The notes: generated by a model not told the origin, from the letters alone. Positions 1 through 8,807 are shown, numbered from the stretch's first letter. The stretch is DNA of 64,000 bases from Saccharospirillaceae bacterium (GCA_022448365.1 JAKVCS010000006.1:62001-126000); one strand, 5' to 3'. Numbers and translations are program-made.

Positions 1-517
1 CAGTGCCGGTGATTACATCACTGCGATAAAAAACCGTTTGGCCGAACGTGCAGATGGCGGCAAACAGTTCAAACTGATTTTTGAGCCGGGTCGGTCGGTT
101 GCGGCAAACGCCGGTGTCTTTTTAACTCAGGTGGAATACCTGAAGTTAAACGATCACAAAAACTTCGCCATTATTGATGGTGCGATGAACGATTTGATCC
201 GCCCATCGCTGTACAGTGCATGGCAGGATATTAAACCGCTGACGGAAACCTCCGAAGCACCGATACGCCGCTATGACCTGGTAGGTCCGGTGTGTGAAAC
301 CGGTGATTTCCTGGGTAAAGATCGCGAATTACCCTTAGCTGCTGGCGATCTGGTTGCAGTCATGTCGGCCGGTGCCTACGGTTTTGTGATGGCGTCGAAC
401 TACAACAGCCGCGGTCGCCCGGCGGAAGTGATGGTTGATGGTGATCAGCTGCACCTGGTGCGCAAGCGCGAAACCATCGAAGAGTTATTCGCCGGCGAAC
501 AACTGATCGCAGAATAA
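1..517 (+). CDS. lysA: Diaminopimelate decarboxylase, C-terminal part (5' end outside window)
   Basis: PLP-dependent decarboxylation of meso-diaminopimelate to L-lysine, the last lysine step. The reading frame is open from base 2, so the gene begins before the window and only about 170 C-terminal residues are seen. Family motifs are clear: EPGRS (phosphate/substrate loop), DGAMNDLIRPSLY, the GPVCETGDF motif with the catalytic Cys of fold III decarboxylases, and the terminal GAYGFVMASNYNSR block. It is followed 29 bases later by dapF, whose product makes its substrate, so the two are probably one operon. Confidence 0.96.
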   Translation, partial: SAGDYITAIKNRLAERADGGKQFKLIFEPGRSVAANAGVFLTQVEYLKLNDHKNFAIIDGAMNDLIRPSLYSAWQDIKPLTETSEAPIRRYDLVGPVCETGDFLGKDRELPLAAGDLVAVMSAGAYGFVMASNYNSRGRPAEVMVDGDQLHLVRKRETIEELFAGEQLIAE

Positions 518-546
518 GGCGCAGTTTTTAAGGGCAATAAATAGAT

Positions 547-1383
547 ATGTGGCTTAAATTCAGCAAAATGCACGGCCTGGGCAATGACTTTGTGGTGATC
601 GATCTGGTCACCCAAACCGGTCATATCCGTTCAGAGCGGGTGCGCGAATTATCCGACCGAAATTTCGGCGTTGGTTTTGATCAGCTGTTGATTGTTGAGC
701 AACCAAGCCGTCCGGATGTCGATTTTAAATACCGGATTTTTAACGCCGATGGCAGTGAAGTAGAAAACTGTGGTAACGGCGCCCGTTGTTTCGCTCGTTT
801 TGTTTACGATCAGCGTTTAACCGGTAAACGCGACATTCGTGTGGAAACCGCCAACGGCTTAATGGAATTACACCTCACCGATGACAATCAGGTAGTGGTG
901 GATATGGGCGAGCCGACCCTGATTCCGAATTTAATACCGTTTCGTGCCACAGAATACGCGCCAGAATACACCATCGACGGCGGAGAAATTGGCCAGGTTT
1001 CATTAGGTGCTGTGTCCATGGGTAACCCTCATGGTGTGGTACGGGTTGATGACGTCGATACCGCACCCGTGGAGCACTGGGGTCCGATTCTGGAGTCACA
1101 TTCGAGCTTCCCGGCCCGCGCTAACATCGGCTTTATGCAGGTCGTGGACGAACACCATATTCGACTGCGGGTATTCGAACGGGGAACTGGCGAAACCCTG
1201 GCCTGTGGCACCGGCGCGTGTGCTGCGGTAGTCTCTGGTCAGCTGCGTGGCTGGCTGAAGCCCGGCGTCACCGTATCGCTGCCAGGCGGTGATTTATTCA
1301 TTGAATGGGATGGCAATCCGGATTCCCATATCAAAATGACCGGCCCTGCGGTTACCGTATTTGAAGGCCGGATGAACGTATAA
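547..1383 (+). CDS. dapF: Diaminopimelate epimerase
   Basis: Converts LL- to meso-diaminopimelate, the precursor of lysine and of peptidoglycan cross-links. The 278-residue length is usual for the family. Both catalytic cysteines are present in their signatures: Cys75 in ENCGNGARC and Cys220 in ACGTGACA. It lies between lysA and the DUF484 gene with gaps of 29 and 24 bases, the order seen in Pseudomonas. The start ATG at 547 gives the expected N-terminus ([17 protein letters not shown]). Confidence 0.97.
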   Translation: MWLKFSKMHGLGNDFVVIDLVTQTGHIRSERVRELSDRNFGVGFDQLLIVEQPSRPDVDFKYRIFNADGSEVENCGNGARCFARFVYDQRLTGKRDIRVETANGLMELHLTDDNQVVVDMGEPTLIPNLIPFRATEYAPEYTIDGGEIGQVSLGAVSMGNPHGVVRVDDVDTAPVEHWGPILESHSSFPARANIGFMQVVDEHHIRLRVFERGTGETLACGTGACAAVVSGQLRGWLKPGVTVSLPGGDLFIEWDGNPDSHIKMTGPAVTVFEGRMNV

Positions 1384-1407
1384 GGTCAGAACCTTTAAGG
1401 AATTGTT

Positions 1408-2079
1408 ATGAGCCAGCAACCGCGTTTAACCGATGCTGATGTTGCCCAGTATTTACAGGATCATCCCGATTTTTTCACCGGGAAAGATGACCTGTTGGCG
1501 GAAATGCGAATCCCCCACAATGCCGGCCCGGCAACCAGCCTGGTCGAACGTCAGCTATCGGTTCACCGTGAACGTAATGTGGAACTGCGTCAGCGTCTTG
1601 CTGATTTGCTGGAAAATGCCCGTCGTAACGACCAGCTGTTCGAAAAAAGCCGCCGCTTGGTGTTGGCGCTTATCGAAGCAGAGAGTTGGCTGAACGTGCA
1701 GGCCGCGCTGGACGATTCCCTGCGTAAAGACTTTGGTGTCGACGCCTGGGCGCTGTTGCATTTCACCGAACGAAACCTCGACGCACCGTTAATTACTATT
1801 CGCTCCAGCGAACGCCAACGCAGCGTACATCGTTTGTTTAAAGGCCATCGTGCAATTTGCGGTCAGCTGCCGCAGGACGACATTGCCTCTCTGCTTGGCA
1901 CACAAACCACCAACACACAGTCAGTTGCTGCGGCCCAGGTCCGTGGTCAGGGAAATAACGGCGTATTAACCGTTGCCAGTAAAGACCCAGGTTATTATCG
2001 CAGCTCGATGGATACTTTATTCCTCGATTACATTGCCGATATTCTGGCCCTGCGGTTACCGCAGATACCCGTGGTATAA
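1408..2079 (+). CDS. DUF484 family protein
   Basis: 223-residue cytoplasmic protein of the DUF484 family, a GAF-like fold of unknown function that is almost always next to dapF and xerC in gammaproteobacteria. The N-terminal stretch (about residues 8-30, VAQYLQDHPDFF) is the family hallmark. It is followed by a charged helical segment (residues 50-90) and a C-terminal GAF-like half ending near LDYIADILALRLP. AAGGAATTGTT before ATG 1408 is a plausible ribosome site. In most relatives xerC follows directly; here a HAD phosphatase follows instead. Confidence 0.88.
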   Translation: MSQQPRLTDADVAQYLQDHPDFFTGKDDLLAEMRIPHNAGPATSLVERQLSVHRERNVELRQRLADLLENARRNDQLFEKSRRLVLALIEAESWLNVQAALDDSLRKDFGVDAWALLHFTERNLDAPLITIRSSERQRSVHRLFKGHRAICGQLPQDDIASLLGTQTTNTQSVAAAQVRGQGNNGVLTVASKDPGYYRSSMDTLFLDYIADILALRLPQIPVV

Positions 2080-2113
2080 CGCAACAAGCAATGGTTACCA
2101 GGTAGCTTCACCG

Positions 2114-2815
2114 ATGGCGATTAAACTGATTACGCTGGATCTGGACAACACCCTTTGGGAAACCGATCCGGTTATTCTTAAAGCGGAAAAAGCTTGTCAT
2201 AACTGGGTTGTGGAAAATGTTCCACAAGCGGCCGAGTTCTACACGTTTGAAGCATTGCGCCAGTATAAAAACGATATTGCTGAGTGTTATCCACATCTGC
2301 GCGATCAAGTATCGGAATTGCGTATCGAAGTTTTACGCCGTGTATTTTTGCAGGCTGGCATCCGTGGTGATGAAGGTCGTCAAAAGGCACTGCAGGCATT
2401 CGCCGTGTTTTATAAAGCCCGCAGCGAAGTGACGTTATTTGAAGGTGCATTAGCAGCACTGGAAACACTGAAAAAAGACTATCAGATAATGGCCGTTACC
2501 AACGGTAATGCCGACCTGAAACTCATTGGTATCGACCATTTGTTCGACGCTCACTTTAATGCTGAAAATGTCGGTGCTGCCAAACCTCACACGGATATGT
2601 TCGAAGCGGCTTTAAATAAAGCCGCTGTGTCCCCCGCAGACTGTATTCACGTTGGCGACCATCAGGAACAGGATATCGTTGCTGCCAAGCGCCTGGGCAT
2701 GCATACCATTTGGGTTAACCTGAGCGATGCAGCATGGGTCGAAGACGAGTGTGTTCCCGATCAGGAAATTACGCATTTATCGCAACTGAATGCCGCCGTA
2801 GCAGCGCTGAATTAA
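2114..2815 (+). CDS. HAD-superfamily hydrolase (YigB-like)
   Basis: Haloacid-dehalogenase fold phosphatase of subfamily IA, 233 residues. Motif I is DLDNTLW with nucleophile Asp9 and acid/base Asp11; motif II is the Thr of AVTNGNAD; the motif III Lys is in GAAKPHTDMF; motif IV is HVGDHQEQD. It resembles E. coli YigB, an FMN-pathway phosphatase acting on 5-amino-6-(5-phosphoribitylamino)uracil, but the substrate is inferred. The frame is open further upstream, but ATG 2114 is the sensible start because it begins the motif I strand and lies just after the DUF484 stop. In relatives xerC sits between these two genes; here they are 34 bases apart. Confidence 0.88.
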   Translation: MAIKLITLDLDNTLWETDPVILKAEKACHNWVVENVPQAAEFYTFEALRQYKNDIAECYPHLRDQVSELRIEVLRRVFLQAGIRGDEGRQKALQAFAVFYKARSEVTLFEGALAALETLKKDYQIMAVTNGNADLKLIGIDHLFDAHFNAENVGAAKPHTDMFEAALNKAAVSPADCIHVGDHQEQDIVAAKRLGMHTIWVNLSDAAWVEDECVPDQEITHLSQLNAAVAALN

Positions 2816-2947
2816 TCACCACCCATTTGTGCAGCACTGGCTGCAACTCAAGCCAGACTCGCCCTCGTTTCAATAACGACGTTAGTCGTATCGATTTCTG
2901 AAAGACTTACAGCATAAGTACACAAGAGTGTGGCGATGCACGATAAA

Positions 2948-3019
2948 CAGGGGAATAAAACAGGGGAATAAAACAGGGGAATAAAACAGGGGAATAAAAC
3001 AGGGGAATAAAACAGGGGA
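2948..3019. repeat. 13-bp tandem repeat, five full copies plus a partial one
   Basis: The unit CAGGGGAATAAAA starts at 2948, 2961, 2974, 2987 and 3000 without a mismatch. A sixth partial copy (CAGGGGA) starts at 3013. The array lies between the convergent HAD and DUF3047-like genes in an otherwise featureless gap (2816-3054). The 13-bp period is out of phase with codons and no ORF crosses it. A perfect short array of this kind is typically produced by replication slippage, so copy number may vary between strains. Confidence 0.95.
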
Positions 3020-3054
3020 TTCAATCGGATAATAATGAAGCGGTTCGGTAAGGT

Positions 3055-3819
3055 TTATTCGATGCTGACGGAGGTTTGCGATATGTCAGCAGATAAATCG
3101 CTTAAAGGCTGCTGAGACTTATCTGAGTGAGCAACAACGGCTTCTGCCGATGGTAATGAAACCATGCTGAGTTGCTCAATAAAAGCACCACTGACACCCA
3201 ACTTACCCGGCATACCTAAAGCAAACTCGAGGCTTTCAATTTCGGGAAAATGCTCGTTATAAATACGCTGCCAATCCTGATCAAGATTACAGTGAACCGT
3301 TTGCCAGCTTTCGGCTTTACTGCTTTTGCCATTCACCACGACCAGATGTTCAAAATCTGAAATTGCTTCGGTCGTTCCGGCTGTACGACCGCTATCCCAG
3401 ATATAATGAAGCGTTCGCTCTGGCCAGGCATCAGTATCATCAACGTGTACGCTTAAACGCAGCAGAGGATGCTGATCAACAAACTCGTCCACCGTCCAGC
3501 GCCAGCTCAGCTGAGGTCGTTCAACCTGGTCGTCGATGTCGAGTGACAACACCATCTCACTGCGACTCTGCAAACGCACCACATTGCCAAGCATCACATC
3601 GTACTGCGGCTCAACAACACAATCGTCGCAATCCACCGACCAGTCATCTGCCAGACGAGCCGACAACAAGACTTTTTCAGACGACGGCAACGACTGTACC
3701 TCTTCGGCATGGGCAGTTCGGTGATCTGAAAAATACCAGAGCATCAGCAGTGAGCATAATGCGATGGCAGCAGGAATAGCATGCATTCGTCTTCGGGACT
3801 TTTTTGAATAGGTGTACAC
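3055..3819 (-). CDS. DUF3047-like membrane-anchored or exported protein
   Basis: 254 residues. A basic N-terminus (KKSRRR) and one hydrophobic segment (about 14-32) indicate a signal anchor or signal peptide. The central region has the alternation seen in DUF3047 proteins: LSWRWTVDEF, then LRLSVHVDD, then LHYIWDSGR, a W-containing strand (SWQTVHCNL), and a final FALGMPG segment. DUF3047 proteins are uncharacterised, predicted jelly-roll exoproteins. The assignment rests on this pattern rather than a diagnostic motif. The gene stands alone, convergent to the upstream HAD gene. Confidence 0.65.
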   Translation of the reverse strand: MYTYSKKSRRRMHAIPAAIALCSLLMLWYFSDHRTAHAEEVQSLPSSEKVLLSARLADDWSVDCDDCVVEPQYDVMLGNVVRLQSRSEMVLSLDIDDQVERPQLSWRWTVDEFVDQHPLLRLSVHVDDTDAWPERTLHYIWDSGRTAGTTEAISDFEHLVVVNGKSSKAESWQTVHCNLDQDWQRIYNEHFPEIESLEFALGMPGKLGVSGAFIEQLSMVSLPSAEAVVAHSDKSQQPLSDLSADISQTSVSIE

Positions 3820-4051
3820 AGGTCAGCTTCCTTGCCGCGATTTCCGGCCAGTTTAACAGCTCAGGTTGGTCTGTGTTAGCAATCGTGGCTTTAAATCACA
3901 GGTATTAGCCCAATTTCGCTAGACCGAAGGAAAACAACAGCGACTCTGTTGGCGCATTTTTTCTTCGACCGGAATTTAAAGCAGAGTTATTCGTACGATC
4001 GTACTTGATATTATTAAAATTAGCGTCGGGTAATAACTAACCGTACATCAT

Positions 4052-4080
4052 AAAAAAAGGCCATCAACGGCCCTTTTTTA
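4052..4080 (-). terminator. Intrinsic terminator of the sutA-like gene
   Basis: On the minus strand GGGCC-GTTGAT-GGCC is followed by seven T, 39 bases after the stop of the SutA-like gene. A matching A-run on the other side makes it potentially bidirectional. Confidence 0.8.
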
Positions 4081-4118
4081 CAGGCGACACAGACGTCGCT
4101 CACAACAATAATCGCGGA

Positions 4119-4412
4119 TCAGATCGGGCGACTACCGTAATTAGTTTGCGGCTTACGCGGTGGATCAGCCATCACATTGTCGTCTACCTGAGTGATCTGG
4201 CCACCCCGTGCTAAAAATGCAGCTACGTCATCTTCCATCGACTGACGCATTTCATCACGCGCGGCACTGCTGGTACTTACGACCAGATCTTCATGTGCAT
4301 CTTTTTCAGCAGTCGCTTCAGAATCATCACTATCGGACGCCTGCATTTCTTCTTTTGAATCTTCCGACTCACCGTGCATAGAATCTTGCATTTCCAGTTC
4401 TTCGTCAGCCAT
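4119..4412 (-). CDS. sutA: SutA-like RNA polymerase-associated transcription modulator
   Basis: 97-residue, strongly acidic N-terminal half (Glu/Asp/Ser-rich, residues 1-50, predicted disordered), a short helix (AARDEMRQSMEDDVAAFLARGG), and the C-terminal tail DPPRKPQTNYGSRPI. This layout and tail match SutA of Pseudomonas aeruginosa, a small protein that binds RNA polymerase and raises expression of ribosomal and maintenance genes in slow growth. Function here is inferred from that homology. It is a monocistron with its own terminator. The 286-base gap upstream (4413-4698) should hold its promoter; I see no other gene there. Confidence 0.8.
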   Translation of the reverse strand: MADEELEMQDSMHGESEDSKEEMQASDSDDSEATAEKDAHEDLVVSTSSAARDEMRQSMEDDVAAFLARGGQITQVDDNVMADPPRKPQTNYGSRPI

Positions 4413-4698
4413 CTCATTTTCCTTCTATCAGCTGTGGTTATTCGTGGTTGCGTTCAGGCACGCAGGTTTTGTTGCCATAACTTATAGTCCAGCCTGAGCA
4501 GATCGCCAGAAATGACTAACAATTGTTACGAAAAAATATCCCGGCCGGAAAATCGACCCAAAATTAACCGGAAATGTGCCGGAAACCTGATAAACAGGTA
4601 TTTTCTGAAAGAGGCATCAGGAAACCGTACGGTTCTGCCAATCACCCGCTTTTGTGTGACAGAGATGAGGGTTGAGACGGGAATTAAATCGGCTGAAT

Positions 4699-6621
4699 TC
4701 AGATCGTTAAATATGTGTATGCCTGCAGTGACTCACCTAACTCGCGACTGAACTCCGCTTTGTCGTTGTCGGTTAAAGCGGATGCTGCGACTTGCTGCTG
4801 TAAGCGTTGCTGAATATCCGCCGGGCAAAAGTTCACATAATCCAATACGTCGGCAATGTCATCGCCATGAATCGGATTCTGCAGCTGTACTTCGCCGTTT
4901 GCATCCAGTAGCACATCCACCGAATCGGTGTCGCCGAACAGGTTGTGCAAATCACCGAGAATTTCCTGATAAGCCCCCACCAAAAAGAACGCCAACTGTT
5001 CACCTTTTTCGATACTTGGCAGTGGCAGGCAGGTTTCAATACCGTCGGCATCAACGTAGCTGTCGATTCGGCCGTCAGAGTCACACGTGATGTCTTGCAC
5101 AACCGCACGATGACGCACCGGATCGTGATGGCTTCTTACTGGTAAAATCGGAAAGATCTGGTTAATGCCCCAGATATCTGGCAGCGACTGAAACAGTGAA
5201 AAATTCACGAATATTTTTTCCGCTTGTTTCTCATGTAACTCATCCAATAAATCGCGATGGCTGCGATTTCCCGGATTTAATCGCTGTTTTAATTCCCGAC
5301 TGATGCGACTGTAAAGCGCTTCCATTTGTGCCCGCTGGGATAACGAAAACATCCCCAGAGCAAAACCGGATTGCGCATCACCAACCCAGTGCTGCACATC
5401 GTGATAAATCTCAACCAGTGAACGTGGGCTGATGGAGTCACCGCCAGAGCAGCAAAGTTGATCAAACACTTGATAAAGCGCTTTTAATGCTTGTGGTGCC
5501 TCATCTTCAGGAGGATTAACCACACCTTCTTGTGGACTTTCTGAATCTATAATCTCAGTTAATAACAGCGCATGATGGGCCGTCATTGCCCGGCCAGATT
5601 CGGTAATAATATTCGGCTGTTGCGCTAAACCCAGCTCATCGCAGATATCTTTAAACGCCGATATTACGTTACGGGCGTACTCCGCCATGCTGTAGTTCAT
5701 AGAACAATAACTGCGCGAGCGCGTGCCTTCGTAATCGACCCCCAAGCCGCCACCGACATCCAGCCATTGTACCGGCACACCGAGCTTCACTAACTCGGCA
5801 AAAATACGGCTGCATTCACCTAAGCCGGTTTGAATATCACGGATATTGGCCAACTGTGAGCCAAGGTGAAAATGCAGCAACTGCAGATAATCGAGCTGGC
5901 CTCCGGCACGCAGTTGTTCAACCACCTGGAGAATCTGATAGGCCGACAAACCAAACTTGGATTTTTCACCGCCGGTGTTTTGCCAGTTACCTTTACCGAT
6001 GGTGGCTAACCGTGCACGAATACCTAAACGCGGTTTTACATTCAGGCGTTGCGCTTCTGCCAGAACCAACGGCAGCTCGGATAACTTCTCGATGACAATA
6101 AAGACCTGATGGCCCATCTTCTCCGCCATTAAAGCCAGACGAATAAAATGCGCGTCTTTATAACCGTTACAAACCACCACACCGTTATTGGTTCCAAGCT
6201 GAGCAAGCACAGCAATCAGTTCTGGCTTGCTGCCAGCTTCAAGCCCCAGACGTTCGACACCAGCCTGCTGCTGACCTTTCAGCAGCTGCTCCACCACCGG
6301 CTGCTGCTGATTCACTTTTATCGGATAAACCGGGGTAAAACTGCCGTTGTAGTCCAGCTCGTCACGAGCCTGCTGAAACGCGCTGACCAGTGACTGCACT
6401 CTGTGATGCAGAATGCCCGGAAAGCGCACCAGCACCGGCAGACGCAGACCGGCGTCCGTTAACTGCTGCCCTAACTGGTTTAAGTTAACGCCGTTACCAC
6501 CATCAGCCTGCGGATGAATGCATAACTCACCCGCAGCATTTACCTGAGCATATCCCTCACTCCAGTAGGGTAAGTTGTAATGCTCTGCAGCACTGCTGGC
6601 TTTGCTAGAATCCAATGTCAT
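4699..6621 (-). CDS. speA: Biosynthetic arginine decarboxylase
   Basis: PLP enzyme converting arginine to agmatine, the first step of putrescine synthesis. At 640 residues it is close to E. coli SpeA (658). The PLP lysine lies in PVYPIKVNQQ (about residue 103). HFHLGSQ, DVGGGLGVDYEGT and the ESGRA phosphate-binding loop are all present, and the C-terminal insert and barrel follow the fold III pattern. It is divergent from speE with a 78-base gap, so both polyamine genes share one promoter region. Agmatinase/deiminase and SAM decarboxylase, which link the two, are not in the window. Confidence 0.96.
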   Translation of the reverse strand: MTLDSSKASSAAEHYNLPYWSEGYAQVNAAGELCIHPQADGGNGVNLNQLGQQLTDAGLRLPVLVRFPGILHHRVQSLVSAFQQARDELDYNGSFTPVYPIKVNQQQPVVEQLLKGQQQAGVERLGLEAGSKPELIAVLAQLGTNNGVVVCNGYKDAHFIRLALMAEKMGHQVFIVIEKLSELPLVLAEAQRLNVKPRLGIRARLATIGKGNWQNTGGEKSKFGLSAYQILQVVEQLRAGGQLDYLQLLHFHLGSQLANIRDIQTGLGECSRIFAELVKLGVPVQWLDVGGGLGVDYEGTRSRSYCSMNYSMAEYARNVISAFKDICDELGLAQQPNIITESGRAMTAHHALLLTEIIDSESPQEGVVNPPEDEAPQALKALYQVFDQLCCSGGDSISPRSLVEIYHDVQHWVGDAQSGFALGMFSLSQRAQMEALYSRISRELKQRLNPGNRSHRDLLDELHEKQAEKIFVNFSLFQSLPDIWGINQIFPILPVRSHHDPVRHRAVVQDITCDSDGRIDSYVDADGIETCLPLPSIEKGEQLAFFLVGAYQEILGDLHNLFGDTDSVDVLLDANGEVQLQNPIHGDDIADVLDYVNFCPADIQQRLQQQVAASALTDNDKAEFSRELGESLQAYTYLTI

Positions 6622-6699
6622 AAGGGGTATCCGAACGGCGGGCGGTTAGGGTATCTTTGCGCCAATTTTAAAACACATCGACATCTTTGAGTATCAGCT

Positions 6700-7590
6700 A
6701 TGAGCACATCCAATCAAAGCACTGCTTTTCCACAAGGACAGGGGTGGTTTACCGAAGTTTTTGATTCCGAAGGGTCTGCCTTCTCCCTGAAAGTGAAAGA
6801 GAAACTGGAAAGCGTACACAGTGAATTCCAGACCATCGACATGTACGACACCGAAACCTACGGCAAGCTGATGGTGATTGACGGCTGCACCATGGTCTCT
6901 ACCCGTGAGAACTTCGTGTATCACGAGATGATGTCACACGTGGCACTGTTCGCTCATAAAGACCCGAAACACGTTGCCATTATTGGCGGCGGCGACTGCG
7001 GCACCCTGCGCGAAGTACTGAAGCATCCAGGTGTAGAACAAGTGACCCAGATCGATATCGATGAAATGGTCACCCGCATGGCGGAGAAGTATTTCCCGGA
7101 GCTGTGTGAATCCAACGCCGATCCACGCGCCGATATTCGTTTTGATGACGGCATTCAATGGGTAAAAGACTGCACACCGGAATCGCTGGATATCATTATT
7201 ATCGACAGCACCGACCCGGTTGGCCCGGCGGAAGGGTTATTTGCCGTCGATTTTTACCGCGATTGTTTCAAAGCCCTGCGTGAAGGTGGCATTGTGGTTC
7301 AGCAAAGTGAATCGCCGCTGTATCACAGCAACACCATTATTAAAGATATCCATGTGGATATGGCGACAGCCGGTGCGACGTCTTCTCACACTTTCCAGTT
7401 CCCGCAGGTGATTTACCCATCCGGTTGGTGGAGCTGCACACTGGCCTGTAAAGGTGGTGACGCGACCGACTTTCGCATTGATGATGCGGTGAATAAAGAA
7501 TTCCGTACGGAATATTACAATGCCGATATTCATGCGGGCGGCATTGCTGTTCCGGAATTTATGAAACGGTCTCTGGGAATTGAGGACTGA
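6700..7590 (+). CDS. speE: Spermidine synthase (polyamine aminopropyltransferase)
   Basis: Transfers an aminopropyl group from decarboxylated SAM to putrescine. 296 residues. The signature GGGDCGTLREVLKH, the following acidic QIDIDEMV (nucleoside ribose binding), and DSTDPVGPAEGLF with the catalytic aspartate are intact. It is transcribed away from speA across a short shared promoter region. It marks the last recognisable core gene before the cassette array that begins around 7.6 kb. Confidence 0.96.
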   Translation: MSTSNQSTAFPQGQGWFTEVFDSEGSAFSLKVKEKLESVHSEFQTIDMYDTETYGKLMVIDGCTMVSTRENFVYHEMMSHVALFAHKDPKHVAIIGGGDCGTLREVLKHPGVEQVTQIDIDEMVTRMAEKYFPELCESNADPRADIRFDDGIQWVKDCTPESLDIIIIDSTDPVGPAEGLFAVDFYRDCFKALREGGIVVQQSESPLYHSNTIIKDIHVDMATAGATSSHTFQFPQVIYPSGWWSCTLACKGGDATDFRIDDAVNKEFRTEYYNADIHAGGIAVPEFMKRSLGIED

Positions 7591-7617
7591 TTCTCTTAAT
7601 TGCTTATTCAGGCATTC

Positions 7618-7708
7618 TTAATGCCCGCCATAGCCGCCGGAAAAAGTGGTCTGCAATCGTGCTTCATTTTGATTGCCACTTTTGACGGTCGGTTGCTGTT
7701 AAGACTAC
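7618..7708 (-). other. attC-like recombination site (distal end of cassette array)
   Basis: On the minus strand it runs from CTTAACAGCAACCG to GGCGGGCATTAAG, giving inverse-core-like and core-like ends. The interior folds strongly: AAAAGTGG (7642-7649) pairs perfectly with CCACTTTT, and GCAATC (7653-7658) pairs with GATTGC, leaving a few unpaired bases as expected of attC extrahelical bases. It is the last such site before speE, so it probably marks the array end. The wider gap 7591-7919 contains this site and a 25-codon ORF (7750-7827) but no other gene I can support. Confidence 0.6.
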
Positions 7709-7749
7709 CTATAGTTGATAACAAAGCCAGTATAAGCAGCCAATTCTTA

Positions 7750-7827
7750 TCATAGCTTTCTTTTGTACGTAAACTGAGAACAAAGATTAGGAAGCAACAG
7801 GATTAAGAAGCTGAGCTTTTTCATCAT
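7750..7827 (-). CDS. Possible 25-aa signal-like peptide or gene remnant
   Basis: ATGATGAAAAAG opens a 25-codon frame reading MMKKLSFLILLLPNLCSQ and then a short basic tail. It looks like a lipoprotein or secretion signal without a mature protein. It lies between the beta-lactamase stop and the terminal attC-like site, where a cassette gene would be expected. It may be a truncated cassette ORF or chance; evidence is weak. Confidence 0.25.
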   Translation of the reverse strand: MMKKLSFLILLLPNLCSQFTYKRKL

Positions 7828-7919
7828 CGCTCTAGAACCCTATGGTACCCGCAATGAAAGAGCGGATCATATTATGATAAAAGAGCGAAGCAAACGAAGT
7901 ACATTTTTTCTTACAATTC

Positions 7920-8678
7920 TCATCGAAGAATCTTGAGAACCTTGAATGTATCCATGGTGAGTTTCTTTCTCAGTGCCAAATCTGAACGTTGATTGATCTC
8001 AATGTGGTTTGCAAAAAACCATGTTTTTTCGTTAACAACAAGATACCCAACATACCAACCGTCTTTTCCAGACCAACCTGTTTTTGACCAGACCTTAATT
8101 TGACTATTACTCTCTGACAACATAATACTTTTCAGCGTTTTCATATGTTGCTTCTCAATCGGCAAACTCTCCGCATACAATTTACGCAAGAAACTAATTT
8201 GATCTTTTATAGAGACCCTAAGATCACCATCGAGCCAAAATCGTGTAATCTCACTACCTGTTAGTTGATTCCCGTAGTTAAAATTTCTAAGGTATTCTTG
8301 ATATTTTATATCACCTACCTTTTTTGCATAACGCTGATAACACCATACACATGAGTACTGAAAAGCTGTTTTAAGATTTTGATCTTTGTTCCACGGAGCG
8401 TATTCGCGTTGCACTCCATCCCAAGGGATAAGTTCAGAAGAGTCTTTAATCAAACCCTCCTCTAATATGATTAGAGTATTTGGAATTTTAAACGTTGAAG
8501 CTGGGACATAGCTTTCTTCATTGTCAACGTTGTATTGATACTTTATCTTTCCATCACCAGATTCAATGAGAATTGAGCCATTGATATTATTAGAGCTATA
8601 AATTCCCCCTATCACTTCCTCCGCAGCATGTATATTGATTGATAAAGCCCATATGACTAGTAGTCTAAAATACTTCAT
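7920..8678 (-). CDS. Class D (OXA-type) beta-lactamase
   Basis: Serine beta-lactamase, 252 residues, with a signal peptide (residues 1-18, MKYFRLLVIWALSINIHA). All class D hallmarks are in order: S61-T-F-K64 (nucleophile Ser and the Lys that is carboxylated in the family), S109-C-V111, Y135-G-N137, W148 in FWLDGDL (the Trp that stabilises carboxylated Lys), and K199-T-G201. The frame is open 31 codons further upstream (to 8771), but ATG 8678 starts the signal peptide. It sits as a cassette between attC-like sites. Substrate range cannot be read from sequence; a non-resistance relative such as a sensor domain is unlikely since it is a short soluble exported enzyme. Confidence 0.9.
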   Translation of the reverse strand: MKYFRLLVIWALSINIHAAEEVIGGIYSSNNINGSILIESGDGKIKYQYNVDNEESYVPASTFKIPNTLIILEEGLIKDSSELIPWDGVQREYAPWNKDQNLKTAFQYSCVWCYQRYAKKVGDIKYQEYLRNFNYGNQLTGSEITRFWLDGDLRVSIKDQISFLRKLYAESLPIEKQHMKTLKSIMLSESNSQIKVWSKTGWSGKDGWYVGYLVVNEKTWFFANHIEINQRSDLALRKKLTMDTFKVLKILR

Positions 8679-8699
8679 ACCTATCTCGATTTTAGTGTG

Positions 8700-8803
8700 T
8701 GGTGGTACAACGCACCAACAGGGTCTGATAAATTCTTGGCTAAACTGTGTTGCGTATCGGAACCGAGCCAAGCTTTAGCAGTCCCGAACTTAATTGACTT
8801 TTT
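8700..8803 (-). other. attC-like site between DUF3885 and beta-lactamase cassettes
   Basis: Minus-strand outer arms GGGACTG and CAGACCC pair with one mismatch, and inner arms CTTGGCT and AGCCAAG pair perfectly. The right end is GGTGCGTTGTACC, a degenerate core site. The layout of two stem pairs and a variable central loop resembles VCR-type attC sites. The left simple site is poorly conserved, hence moderate confidence. Confidence 0.5.
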
Positions 8804-8807
8804 ATAT

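Noticed and set aside
4512-4751. 79-codon ORF between sutA-like gene and speA
   Set aside because: No ribosome site, no family pattern, and it runs into the 3' end of speA; likely chance.
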